Assembly (NCBI RefSeq): GCF_011039175.1
Contig: NZ_JAAKEN010000012.1
Span: 34,853 to 98,852 of the forward strand
Origin: Slackia sp. ZJ119
GTDB lineage: Bacteria > Actinomycetota > Coriobacteriia > Coriobacteriales > Eggerthellaceae
Direction of reading: 5' to 3'
DNA length: 64,000 nucleotides
Shown here: piece by piece, positions 37,841-45,879 of the stretch
Layout of the letters: every line of letters begins with the position of its first letter
Numbering within the stretch: position 1 is the first letter of the stretch
The notes under the pieces: generated by a model
Databases searched by the model: none
Seen by the model: only the letters and a program-made list of their open reading frames with translations
Told to the model about the DNA's origin: nothing
Program-made: the position numbers and the translations under genes

Positions 37841-38283
37841 GGCAAGTCCTATCTCTATGGAGATACTGACACTATTGTAGCAGAACCGGCTTTCGAGGGT
37901 CGGCCTGGTGCGCGAGAAAAGGACGTTGACGTGCCGCTTGGCAGGCCGGCGCGGCCGGGGTCGTCGGACGGCGGTCGCGCCGGCGGGGCTGCGCTTTGAC
38001 GCGTCGGCTTCTCGAACCAGGTCTCGAGAAGCCTTTGGCTGGGACCAAAGCTGCGCTCCGCCGGCGCGGCCGCCTGCTGCAGGGTGGGCCTTCCGCCCCG
38101 CCTCCGCCCGCCGCCTGCCCCGTTGCGCTGCATCCGTTGTGCCGCCCTGCCGCCCGCCCTGCCTGGGCTCGCCACCTGCCCGCCACCCGCCTGTCCGTTC
38201 GGCCGGTGCGGGTGGTTTTGCGCGGGCGCATGTTCTACACTGGCAGGCGGTTTGTTCTGCCGCGCACCGTGCGAGGAGTTTCT
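37841..38283. other. Intergenic region between the DUF3990 gene and the GNAT gene
   Basis: The DUF3990 promoter lies near its left edge, which is AT-rich (CTATCTCTATGGAGATACTGACACTATTG; here only partly palindromic: ATCTC/GAGAT at 37851-37863, a possible operator). The centre is repeat B2. The rest is GC-rich and C-rich without a supported gene. Confidence 0.45.
37957..38082. repeat. Family B palindromic repeat (copy B2)
   Basis: Begins GGGTCGTCGGACGGCGGTC and ends GCGCGGCCGCCTGCTGCAG, with the centre CGGCTTCTCGAACC and a TCTCGAGAAGCCTTTGGCTG stretch almost identical to copy B1. Confidence 0.65.
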
Positions 38284-38880
38284 ATGGTCGCCTACCGTTT
38301 TGCCCGTCCCGACGAATTCGACGCCGTTTTGGCGTTCTACACGCAGATGATCGACCTTATGCCGGGGACCGATTTCGACGTGTGCTGGAAGCATGGCGTG
38401 CATCCGTCGCCGGCGTTCTTGCGGGAAAGCGTTGCGGCGGGCGGCCTGCTCATGGGCGTGGCGGCCTCGGGCGAGCTTGCGGGCGACGATGGGGCCCCGC
38501 TGCTGCCGTCGGGGGAGCGCCTGGCGTCGGCCATGGTGCTCAACGGCGAGGGTGCGCCGGGCTACGAGGGCGTTTCGTGGCTGGTGGATGCGGCGCCCGG
38601 CGAGGCGTGGGTGCTCCACGTCGTCGCGACGCTGCCGTGCTTTCACGGGCGCGGCCTGGCCGAAGGGCTCGTCCGCGCCAGCATCGATGCGGCGCGGGCG
38701 GCCGGGAAAAGGTCGCTGCGGCTTGACACGTTCATCTCCAACAAGCGCGGCCAGCGGCTCTACGAAAAGTGCGGCTTCCAGAAGCTGGGCGACTATCCGA
38801 TCGTCTACGACGAGCTGGGCACCCTTCCCATCCGCGTCTACGAACTGCCGCTTCTTGCAAACGACGCCGCCCGGAAGTGA
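38284..38880 (+). CDS. GNAT-family N-acetyltransferase
   Basis: 198 residues with a GNAT fold: the acetyl-CoA loop is VVATLPCFHGRGLAEGLVRA (near residue 120), followed by LRLDTFISNKRGQRLYEKCG, the usual final strand-helix pair (N-x-x-A/G-x-x-L-Y-E-K-x-G-F). Substrate not predictable. ATG 38284 follows GAGGAG; a longer open frame upstream runs through repeat B2 and is not coding. Confidence 0.88.
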   Translation: MVAYRFARPDEFDAVLAFYTQMIDLMPGTDFDVCWKHGVHPSPAFLRESVAAGGLLMGVAASGELAGDDGAPLLPSGERLASAMVLNGEGAPGYEGVSWLVDAAPGEAWVLHVVATLPCFHGRGLAEGLVRASIDAARAAGKRSLRLDTFISNKRGQRLYEKCGFQKLGDYPIVYDELGTLPIRVYELPLLANDAARK

Positions 38881-39192
38881 CGGCAGCGGCAAGCGCAGGC
38901 GCCCGCAGCCGGCGGCGCTCGGAAGCGCCAGCACCCGCCAGTGCCGCCGCCCGCAAGCGCCGCCAGCCGGAGCGCCGCTGCCCAAGTAATATGACCTCTC
39001 CGATCAACATTGTTCCGCCCTTTCCCGCTGCCCGCCGAAAACGAACCGAAACATTCGCCCTTTAAGGTGGGATGCGTCGAAAACCGCACGGCGCTTCGGG
39101 TGGGCATGGTATCGTATGCGAATCACGTTTCGCCCCCTTGAAGGCGCCGGCGGCAACGGCGTCCGTCGGCAGCCACGTTAGGAGACCTCGTT
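38881..39192. other. Intergenic region upstream of glnN
   Basis: 38881-38985 is low-complexity GC sequence with CGCCGCCCGCAAGCGCC-like units. The remainder leads into glnN; no clear -10/-35 pair was identified. Confidence 0.35.
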
Positions 39193-41283
39193 ATGCCACT
39201 CGTCTCAGACATGTACGGATCGATGGTGTTCAACGAACACACGATGCAAGAGCGCCTTCCCTCCGCCACCTATAAAAGCCTGCTCAAAACGATGAAGGAA
39301 GGCAAGCCGCTCGATCAAGAGGTCGCCAACGTCGTGGCGCATGCCATGAAGGAATGGGCCATCGAGAAAGGCGCCACGCACTACACGCACTGGTTCCAGC
39401 CGCTTTCGGGCATCACGTCGGAAAAGCACGACAGCTTTTTGGAGCCGCTCGGCGACGGCCGCGCCATCATGAGCTTTTCGGGCAAAGAGCTCATCCAAGG
39501 CGAGCCGGACGCGTCGAGCTTCCCGTCCGGCGGTCTGCGGGCCACGTTCGAGGCACGCGGCTACACGGCGTGGGACCCCACCAGCTATGCGTTCATCAAA
39601 GACGAAGTGCTGTGCATTCCCACGGCGTTTTGCAGCTACACGGGCGAGGCGCTGGACAAAAAGACGCCGCTTCTGCGTTCGATGGACGCTATCGACACCC
39701 AGGCCAGGCGCGTGTTGGCGCTGTTCGGCGAAAAGCCCCAGCGCGTCGTGACCACCGTGGGCGCCGAGCAGGAGTACTTCCTTATCTCCGAGAAGGAATA
39801 CTCGCAGCGCCAGGACCTGGTCATGTGCGGGCGCACGCTGTTCGGCCACGCGCCGCTGAAGGGCCAAGAGCTCGAAGAGCACTACTTCGGCGCCATTCGC
39901 CCGACGGTCAACGAGTTCATGAAAGAGCTTGACGACGAGCTGTGGAAGCTGGGCGTGCCCGCGAAAACGAAGCACAACGAAGTGGCTCCTGCGCAGCACG
40001 AGCTGGCGCCCATTTTCGCGAACTCGAACCGCGCCATAGACGAAAACCTGCTGACGATGGAAAAAATGAGGCTTCTGGCCAGCCATTACGGGTTGGTGAA
40101 CCTGCAGCACGAAAAGCCCTTCGCCGGCATCAACGGAAGCGGCAAGCACAACAACTGGTCCATTTCGGCGGGGAAGACCAACCTGCTCGATCCCGGCGAC
40201 AGCCCCATGGACAACCTGCGCTTCCTGGTGTTTTTGGCCGGCGTCATCCAGGCGGTCGACGACTACCAGGAGCTTTTGCGCATGTCCATCGCCAGCGCCG
40301 GCAACGACCACCGCTTGGGCGCCGACGAGGCTCCGCCGGCCATCGTGTCGATGTTCCTCGGCGACGAGCTGGGAGAAGTGGTTGACGCGCTCATCGACGA
40401 GCACGAGTACCGAAGCGCCGACCGCGTGGCCGTTGACCTGGGCGTCGACGCGCTGCCGAACTTCCTCAAGGACAACACCGACCGCAACCGCACGTCCCCG
40501 TTCGCGTTCACGGGCAACAAGTTCGAGTTCCGCATGCCGGGCTCGTCGGCGAATTTGAGCGACTGCAACACCATCTTGAACACGGCCATGGCGAAAAGCC
40601 TGTGCGACTTCGCCGACGCCATGGAAGGCAAGCAGGGCGAGGAATTCGAAGCCGCGGCCATCGACTACATTCGCGACACGCTGCGGGCGCATCGGCGCAT
40701 CATCTTCAACGGCGACGGCTATGCGGTCGAATGGCAGGAAGAAGCCGCACGTCGGGGGCTTGCGAACCACAAGAACACCGCCGAGGCGCTGCCGTGCTTC
40801 GTGGCCCCGAAGTCCATCGAGCTGTTCGAGAAGTTCGGCGTGCTGAGCGAAACGGAGATCCGCAGCCGCTACGAGGTGAAGCTGGAAAAATACAGCAAGC
40901 TGTTGAACATCGAATGCCGCACGATGAAGCGCATGGTGCGCCGGCAGTTCCTGCCCGCCATCAACGGCTATGTGGCCGAGATCGCCCGCAACGTGGCCGA
41001 CATCCGGGCGGTCGCCCCGAACGCGAAGCTCGAGCAGCAGACGGTGCTTTTGCAGAAGCTTTTGGACGGCGTGGCGCAAATCGACGAACAGCTGCAGCTG
41101 CTCATCGACAGGCAGCTGGCCGCCAACGCGATGCAGGACTTGCAAGAGCGGGCCTATGCCTACGCCGAGCAGGTGATTCCCGTGATGGACGCGCTGCGTG
41201 CGGCGGTGGACGAAATGGAGATCATCGTCGACCGGGCGCACTGGCCCGTGCCGACGTACAACGCCATGCTGTTCTACGTGTAG
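39193..41283 (+). CDS. glnN: Glutamine synthetase type III
   Basis: 696 residues, the length of GSIII enzymes (about 700-730) and much longer than GSI or GSII. GSIII-specific segments include [67 protein letters not shown] and [13 protein letters not shown]. It makes glutamine from glutamate, ammonia and ATP and forms dodecamers in the cytoplasm. AGGAG (39180-39184) precedes the ATG. It stands alone; no PII or amt gene is adjacent. Confidence 0.97.
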   Translation: MPLVSDMYGSMVFNEHTMQERLPSATYKSLLKTMKEGKPLDQEVANVVAHAMKEWAIEKGATHYTHWFQPLSGITSEKHDSFLEPLGDGRAIMSFSGKELIQGEPDASSFPSGGLRATFEARGYTAWDPTSYAFIKDEVLCIPTAFCSYTGEALDKKTPLLRSMDAIDTQARRVLALFGEKPQRVVTTVGAEQEYFLISEKEYSQRQDLVMCGRTLFGHAPLKGQELEEHYFGAIRPTVNEFMKELDDELWKLGVPAKTKHNEVAPAQHELAPIFANSNRAIDENLLTMEKMRLLASHYGLVNLQHEKPFAGINGSGKHNNWSISAGKTNLLDPGDSPMDNLRFLVFLAGVIQAVDDYQELLRMSIASAGNDHRLGADEAPPAIVSMFLGDELGEVVDALIDEHEYRSADRVAVDLGVDALPNFLKDNTDRNRTSPFAFTGNKFEFRMPGSSANLSDCNTILNTAMAKSLCDFADAMEGKQGEEFEAAAIDYIRDTLRAHRRIIFNGDGYAVEWQEEAARRGLANHKNTAEALPCFVAPKSIELFEKFGVLSETEIRSRYEVKLEKYSKLLNIECRTMKRMVRRQFLPAINGYVAEIARNVADIRAVAPNAKLEQQTVLLQKLLDGVAQIDEQLQLLIDRQLAANAMQDLQERAYAYAEQVIPVMDALRAAVDEMEIIVDRAHWPVPTYNAMLFYV

Positions 41284-41430
41284 AAGCGCCTGCCGCTGAT
41301 CCGGCTTGATCGGCGTCGCGGCCGATCGGCCGGCCTTCGTGGCGGGCGGTGCCGGGGGCGGGCTTGCTGCAGACCCATGCTGGGCCCACGGCGGGCCCGT
41401 TTTGCCCCCGCTTCGGTCCCGCCTGCGCCG

Positions 41431-42795
41431 CTACCGGACGCGCGGCAGCGTGAGCGTGAAAGCGGTGCCGCTGTCTTCGGTGCTGACGGCGCTCAGCGTG
41501 CCGCCGTGGTCGCGGACGATGGCGTCGGCGATGGCGAGCCCCAGCCCATGTCCGCCCACGTCGTCGCGGTTGCGCACCTTGTCGGCGCGGTAGAACCGGT
41601 CGAAGATGTGAGGCAGGTCGTCTGCGCTGATGGGCGTCCCGGTGTTGTGGACCGTCAGCACGGCGTCGCGTTTGATGACTTCCAAGGTCACAGAAACGCT
41701 CTCTCCGGCGCCGGCGTATTTTATCGCGTTGTCCAGCAGCGTCTTCACGGCGCGTTGCAGCTGGGAGGCGTTTCCGCTCACGCGCACGCCGGCCGCCACG
41801 TCCTCGTGCAGCGCCACGCCGGCTTCGAAGGCGACCGACTCCATCTGCAAAAGCTCGCTTTCCACCACGTCGCTCACGTCGACCGTCTCGCTCGGCGCCG
41901 CGATGACGTCGCTGACCTGCGCCTCGTCGATCTTCGCGAGTTCCAGCAAGTCGTTCACCAGGCCTTGCATGGACTTCGCCTCGTGGGCGGTGCTTTCGAG
42001 CCATTGGCGCTGGCTGGCGACCGTGCGCTCGGGATGCTCGGCGACGATGGCCGCGTTTGCCAGGATGACCGTCAGCGGCGTTTTCAGGTCGTGCGAGGCG
42101 TCGGCGACGAACTGCCGCTGCCGCTCCCAGGCCTCGGCGACCGGCTTCAAGGCCCAGCGCGAGAAGAACAGGCTGATCACGAAGAAGGCGCCCAAGGCGA
42201 GCACGCCCACGCCGGCCAGCGTCAACGCCAGGCGCATCCAGCCGTTTGCGGCGCTCATGTCGGCGAAGGCGAGGCGGGTCGCGCCGCCGGCCGTGCGCTT
42301 GGCGTAATACAGGCCGAGCGAAGGAAGGCTGCCGTTTCCGTCGGGCAGCTCTGCGACGGCGGCCGCGGCTGCAGAAAGCACGTCGTCGTCGATGGAGGCC
42401 GTTGTGATGGTCGGCAGCTCGACGAGGGCGCCGTCTTCTATCGCATAGGCGGCCACCGGAACGGCGGCCTCTCTCCCTCCGCCGATGCGCGGCGGCCTGG
42501 GGCCTGTCTGGCCTGCTGCTTGCGGTTCGCCGTCGGCTTCTTCGGGGCCTTGCGGCACGTCACGCGGCGAAAAGTCATCTTCTGGCGGCGCGTCTGCCGC
42601 CGGATCGGCCCCCTCTTCCGGTTCGCCTTTGCCAAACGGGTCGGCGTGCGCAAGCGTCGCGTCAAGCGCCCCGTTCACCTGCGCCAGGCTCTGCTGATAG
42701 TCCAACACGCAAATGGCCGTGAACACGACGGCCAGCACCACGGCCACGGTCGCCATGTTGAGCGCGACGAACTTGACGCGCAGCCGCTTCAGCAT
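41431..42795 (-). CDS. Two-component sensor histidine kinase
   Basis: 454 residues: membrane helix near 8-30, an extracytoplasmic domain of ~165 residues that is Pro/Glu-rich, second helix near 192-212, then dimerisation/phosphoacceptor domain (FVADASHDLKTPLTVILANA, His in the H-box) and an HATPase domain (TLLDNAIKYA N-box, FDRFYRADK, GGHGLGLAIADAIV G2-box). The stimulus is unknown. It overlaps the upstream response-regulator gene by 7 bases, so the pair is translationally coupled. Convergent with glnN. Confidence 0.95.
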   Translation of the reverse strand: MLKRLRVKFVALNMATVAVVLAVVFTAICVLDYQQSLAQVNGALDATLAHADPFGKGEPEEGADPAADAPPEDDFSPRDVPQGPEEADGEPQAAGQTGPRPPRIGGGREAAVPVAAYAIEDGALVELPTITTASIDDDVLSAAAAAVAELPDGNGSLPSLGLYYAKRTAGGATRLAFADMSAANGWMRLALTLAGVGVLALGAFFVISLFFSRWALKPVAEAWERQRQFVADASHDLKTPLTVILANAAIVAEHPERTVASQRQWLESTAHEAKSMQGLVNDLLELAKIDEAQVSDVIAAPSETVDVSDVVESELLQMESVAFEAGVALHEDVAAGVRVSGNASQLQRAVKTLLDNAIKYAGAGESVSVTLEVIKRDAVLTVHNTGTPISADDLPHIFDRFYRADKVRNRDDVGGHGLGLAIADAIVRDHGGTLSAVSTEDSGTAFTLTLPRVR

Positions 42796-43487
42796 GACGC
42801 ACCGCCCGCCGCCTCATCGCTTGCGACCAGGCGGTATCCCACCTTCCGCAGCGCTTCTATCTTCGCGTTCGACCCGACGTAGCGCAGCTTCTTGCGCAGA
42901 AACGACACGTAGGCCTCCACGTTGTTGTCCTCGGCGCTCGAATCGACGCCCCACACCTTGTCGATGATGACGCCTTTCGGCACGACGCTGCCGGCGTTTG
43001 CGACCAGCACCTGCGCCAGTTCGAACTCCTTGTGCGACAGGTGGATGTCGCGCTCGCCGCAGACAAGGTCTTCGCTGGTCAAATCCAGCACGACGTCGCC
43101 CGCCTCCAGCTTCTCGAACACCACCTCGCCTTGCCGGCGAGTGAGTGCGCGGATGTTCGCCATCAGCTCGGCGGGTGCGAACGGCTTGGTCAGGTAGGTG
43201 TCGGCGCCGCTGTCCAGGCCGCAGACCTTGTCGGCAACGGCGTCGCGGGCCGTCAGCATCAGCACGGGCGTCGACACGCCGCCGCGCCGCAGCTCGGCGA
43301 CGAGCGAGAAGCCGTCTTTCTTCGGCAGCATCACGTCGCACACGATGACGTCGTAGATGCCGCTTTCGGCCCAGGCCAGCCCGTCGGCGCCGTCGCCGAC
43401 AAGGTCGACGTCGTAGCCGCTTTCCTGCATAATGTGTCGAAGCGCCTGGGAAAGCCGCAGGTCGTCTTCGATGATGAGTACGTGCAT
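42789..43487 (-). CDS. OmpR/PhoB-family response regulator
   Basis: 232 residues: receiver domain starting MHVLIIEDDLRLSQAL with the phosphoacceptor Asp51 in IVCDVMLPKKDG and the switch lysine in YLTKPFAPAEL, and a C-terminal winged helix (LSHKEFELAQVLVANAGSVV, VEAYVSFLRKKL). The ATG at 43487 gives a standard start and has GAGGA nine bases upstream; ATG 43496 is too close to it. Partner of the overlapping histidine kinase. Targets unknown. Confidence 0.95.
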   Translation of the reverse strand: MHVLIIEDDLRLSQALRHIMQESGYDVDLVGDGADGLAWAESGIYDVIVCDVMLPKKDGFSLVAELRRGGVSTPVLMLTARDAVADKVCGLDSGADTYLTKPFAPAELMANIRALTRRQGEVVFEKLEAGDVVLDLTSEDLVCGERDIHLSHKEFELAQVLVANAGSVVPKGVIIDKVWGVDSSAEDNNVEAYVSFLRKKLRYVGSNAKIEALRKVGYRLVASDEAAGGASC

Positions 43488-43626
43488 GGGTTGCATCCTC
43501 GGGACGAAGGGGAGGGGTGGGACACGCGCGGCCCCGTGCCGGGCGCACATCCCTTATTGTAGCGCTTGACCTGAAAAGAAGCTGAAACGACGGGACGTCT
43601 GCCGCAGGGCTGCCGACATCTGCAGG

Positions 43627-43704
43627 GGAGCTGACAGGGGGACGGGGTTTGCTGGCATGCCGGCTTGCCGGCGTGCCAGAAACCCCGTCCCGTCTGTCAG
43701 CTCC
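43627..43704. repeat. Family C palindrome (copy C1)
   Basis: Left arm GGAGCTGACAGGGGGACGG (from 43627) pairs with right arm CCGTCCCGTCTGTCAGCTCC (to 43704), with GCTGGCATGCCGGC/GCCGGCGTGCCAGA in between. The ends match copies C2 (45609-45684) and C3 (63957 to window end). Confidence 0.7.
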
Positions 43705-43755
43705 GGGGCAAGAGGCGCCCGGAGTTGCCGGGAAGAGCTGAGGAATCGTGGAAGC

Positions 43756-44020
43756 CGTTGTCGCAGGTCGTGGGACGGCGCTTTCGCCGTGGCGGCTTCG
43801 CTTTGACGCGTCGGCGGGCTCCCGAAGGCCCCGGAATAGGCAGGGGGAGGGCCCATGCTCAAACAGTCCTCGCTTGGTGAAAATGTCCGCTGGACATTTT
43901 CAGTCGCTGCGGCGACCTGAGCGAAGCGAGGTAGTGCGCGTGGACCCTCCCCCTGCCGATTCCGGGGGTCCGGCTTCCAGACGCGGCTGCGCCGCCGCGG
44001 CGGAACCGCCTGCTGAGGGG
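43756..44020. repeat. Family B palindromic repeat, long form (copy B3)
   Basis: About 265 bp. Outer ends TTGTCGCAGGTCGTGGGACG and GCCGCGGCGGAACCGCCTGC are imperfect inverted repeats; inner arms AATAGGCAGGGGGAGGG / CCCTCCCCCTGCCGATT; a central hairpin GAAAATGTCC-GCT-GGACATTTTC (43879-43901). Very similar over its whole length to B5 at 63248-63510, 20 kb away. Confidence 0.75.
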
Positions 44021-44081
44021 TAGACATTGCTCCGCTCTGCCGCCGCGGCGGAACCGACTGCTGAGGGGGCTTCGTTCCCAA

Positions 44082-44124
44082 AATCGGTGATTTTTCGGAG
44101 TAGTATTCCGAAAAATCACCGATT
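44082..44124 (-). terminator. 18-bp perfect AT-rich hairpin overlapping the DUF4143 stop codon
   Basis: AATCGGTGATTTTTCGGA (44082-44099) / TCCGAAAAATCACCGATT (44107-44124), 7-nt loop. The minus-strand stop codon (44116-44118) is inside one arm. On the minus strand the stem ends in TTTT. Probably the terminator of the ATPase gene. Confidence 0.6.
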
Positions 44125-45300
44125 GTTTCCTGCTTCTGCAAGCCATGTTTGCGCTGCTGCTACGTTGCATGTTTGGGCGCGATAGCTCGCGTCCACCCGC
44201 GTGACGACGAAGCGCCGGGTTGTGTCGATTCCTATTTCGTCGCACACTGCGTTGAGCTGTCGGGCGTATTCGTTGTGGTACGTGCGCGACGACTTCACTT
44301 CTGCGGCTCGCATTTGTCCGGGCATCGTCGCGTCTATCAGGTCGATTTCACGCTTGCTGTCGTCTCGGTAAAAATACAGCTGCGGCTCTCGCCCCTGGCT
44401 GAGATGCCCTTTCAGCGTTTCAGCCACGATCAGGTTCTCGAACACCGCCCCGAACTGCGGATGCTCCAGCAGCTGTTCGACCGTTTCGATGCGCAGCAAG
44501 TGACACAGCAATCCCGTGTCGTAGAAGTACAGCTTTGGGGTCTTTGTCAGGCGTTTTCGCAGGTTGGCGTGGAAGGGCTGCAGGGTGAACACCGCGTAGC
44601 TCGATTCGAGGATCGATAGCCATGACTTCGCGGTTGGAAGCGATACGCCCGCGTCGCCTGCAAGCCGGGTGACGTTCAAGAGGTTTCCGACGTTATGGGC
44701 GCACAACCTGACGAATGTGCGGAACGCTTCGAGGTTGCGCACGTCAAGCAGTTCGGCCACGTCGCGCTCGAGATAGGTTTGCAGGTAGCTGGGGAAATAG
44801 ACCCGCGGAGGGATGTCCGTCGCGGCAAGCCGCGGGTAGCCGCCCGACAGCATGAACGCTTCGACGTCAAGCCGCCCGCTTCTGGCTTTTTGCAGCTCTT
44901 GAAACGTCAGCGGCGGCAGTTTTGCCAGGCCCACGCGCCCCGCCAGCGACTGGCCGATCCGTTTCATCATGAGGAAGTTTTGGGATCCAGTCAGAAGATA
45001 CTGCCCGGGCGTGCCGCGCTCGTCGGACACCGTCTGGATCATCGAGAACAGATCGGGCGCGTACTGGGCCTCGTCGATGATCAGGCGTTCTGGGCGCTGG
45101 CGGATGAAGCTGACCGGGTCCTCGATGGCGGCGGCACGCAACTGCGGATCCTCTAGGTTGACGTAGGCGTAGTCGGGAAAGGCGTGACGCGCCAGCGTCG
45201 ACTTGCCGCTTTGTCGGGGACCGGTCAGCGACACGACGGGAAACCAGCCGGCCAGCTCTTTAAGGTGCGGGCCGAGCGTTCGAGGAATGAACGAGGACAC
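44116..45300 (-). CDS. AAA ATPase with DUF4143 C-terminal domain
   Basis: 394 residues. N-terminal AAA_14 ATPase: Walker A GPRQSGKST near residue 28, Walker B RLIIDEAQYAPD near 73, sensor LLTGSQNFLMMK. C-terminal DUF4143 region: GGYPRLAATDIPPRVYFPSY, LYFYDTGLLCHLLRI, FENLIVAE and the nuclease-like DSKREIDLI...AAEVKSS end. These proteins are widespread accessory genes of unknown function, often variable between strains. The gene sits alone between two nested sets of palindromes (C1-B3 and B4-C2) and a 23-bp repeat array just upstream of its start, which suggests acquisition as a cassette. Confidence 0.93.
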   Translation of the reverse strand: MSSFIPRTLGPHLKELAGWFPVVSLTGPRQSGKSTLARHAFPDYAYVNLEDPQLRAAAIEDPVSFIRQRPERLIIDEAQYAPDLFSMIQTVSDERGTPGQYLLTGSQNFLMMKRIGQSLAGRVGLAKLPPLTFQELQKARSGRLDVEAFMLSGGYPRLAATDIPPRVYFPSYLQTYLERDVAELLDVRNLEAFRTFVRLCAHNVGNLLNVTRLAGDAGVSLPTAKSWLSILESSYAVFTLQPFHANLRKRLTKTPKLYFYDTGLLCHLLRIETVEQLLEHPQFGAVFENLIVAETLKGHLSQGREPQLYFYRDDSKREIDLIDATMPGQMRAAEVKSSRTYHNEYARQLNAVCDEIGIDTTRRFVVTRVDASYRAQTCNVAAAQTWLAEAGNNR

Positions 45301-45338
45301 GAAAGCTCCTTTCAGGCGCTGTCATGCTTGCCGAATTG

Positions 45339-45400
45339 CCATAATCGTAAAGTATAAAATACCATAATTATAAAGTAGAAAGTACCATAATCGTAAAGTA
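45339..45400 (-). repeat. Three tandem 23-bp AT-rich repeats upstream of the DUF4143 gene
   Basis: Units start at 45339, 45362 and 45385 (CCATAATCGTAAAGTATAAA, CCATAATTATAAAGTAGAAA, CCATAATCGTAAAGTA). On the minus strand they contain TATAAT and TTTACGATTATGG and end 38 bp before the start codon, so they probably form the promoter and a repeated operator. Confidence 0.65.
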
Positions 45401-45418
45401 GGGAAGGGGTTGGAGGCC

Positions 45419-45551
45419 GTTGTTGCAGGCCGTCGGACGGCGCTTCCGCCGTGGCGGCTTCGCCTCGACGCGTCGTCGCGCCGAGCCAAGGTCTCGGCGC
45501 TCCTTTTGCTTGACCTCGGCTGCGCCGCCGTGGCGAAACCGCCTGCTGCAA
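45419..45551. repeat. Family B palindromic repeat, short form (copy B4)
   Basis: Same ends as B3 (GTTGTTGCAGGCCGTCGGAC ... CGCCGCCGTGGCGAAACCGC) but a different, shorter centre with CGCGCCGAG/CTCGGCGCT. Confidence 0.65.
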
Positions 45552-45608
45552 GGCGGAACAAGCTTGCCGGCAGGACTCGAAATCGCCTGCAGCAAAGGGG
45601 AGAGGCCT

Positions 45609-45684
45609 GGAGCTGACAGAGGGACGGAGTATTCGTCAGGCCGGCGAGCCGGCCTGACGAATACTCCGTCCCTCTGTCAGCTCC
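45609..45684. repeat. Family C palindrome (copy C2), 37-bp perfect stem
   Basis: The left arm 45609-45645 (starts GGAGCTGACAGAGGGACGG) and the right arm 45648-45684 are exact reverse complements with a two-base loop. Such GACAGAGGGACGG palindromes resemble REP sequences handled by IS200-like RAYT transposases in other bacteria; no such gene is in the window. Confidence 0.8.
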
Positions 45685-45807
45685 CCGCATCAGTTCCAAG
45701 CCGGGCCGCAAAGGGCGGGGGCTTCGAGCTCCAACAAACGAACACAATCGGCGTTTCGGAAACCACCTGGTGGGGGACGTATTTGGGACTTGTTGTCACA
45801 AAAGGCT

Positions 45808-45836
45808 TTGGCAAGTGGGACGATCTGTGGCACAAT
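45808..45836 (+). promoter_or_regulatory. Promoter of the giant surface-protein gene
   Basis: TTGGCA (45808-45813), 17-bp spacer, CACAAT (45831-45836), 44 bases before the ATG at 45880. Confidence 0.6.
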
Positions 45837-45879
45837 GGGCGCGTCCTATGTTGTGAACCAAGTGAAGAAAGGTCAACAT

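Larger units (their letters stand above)
43488..44115. other. Repeat-filled region between the two-component system and the DUF4143 gene
   Basis: About 630 bases without a gene. It holds hairpin C1 (43627-43704), repeat B3 (43756-44020), a further partial B right end (CCGCCGCGGCGGAACCGACTG, 44041-44061) and an 18-bp perfect hairpin at 44082-44124. Confidence 0.6.
45301..45879. other. Intergenic region between the DUF4143 gene and the giant surface-protein gene
   Basis: Contains the 23-bp repeats, B4 (45419-45551), C2 (45609-45684) and the surface-protein promoter (45808-45836). No other gene is supported. Confidence 0.6.
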
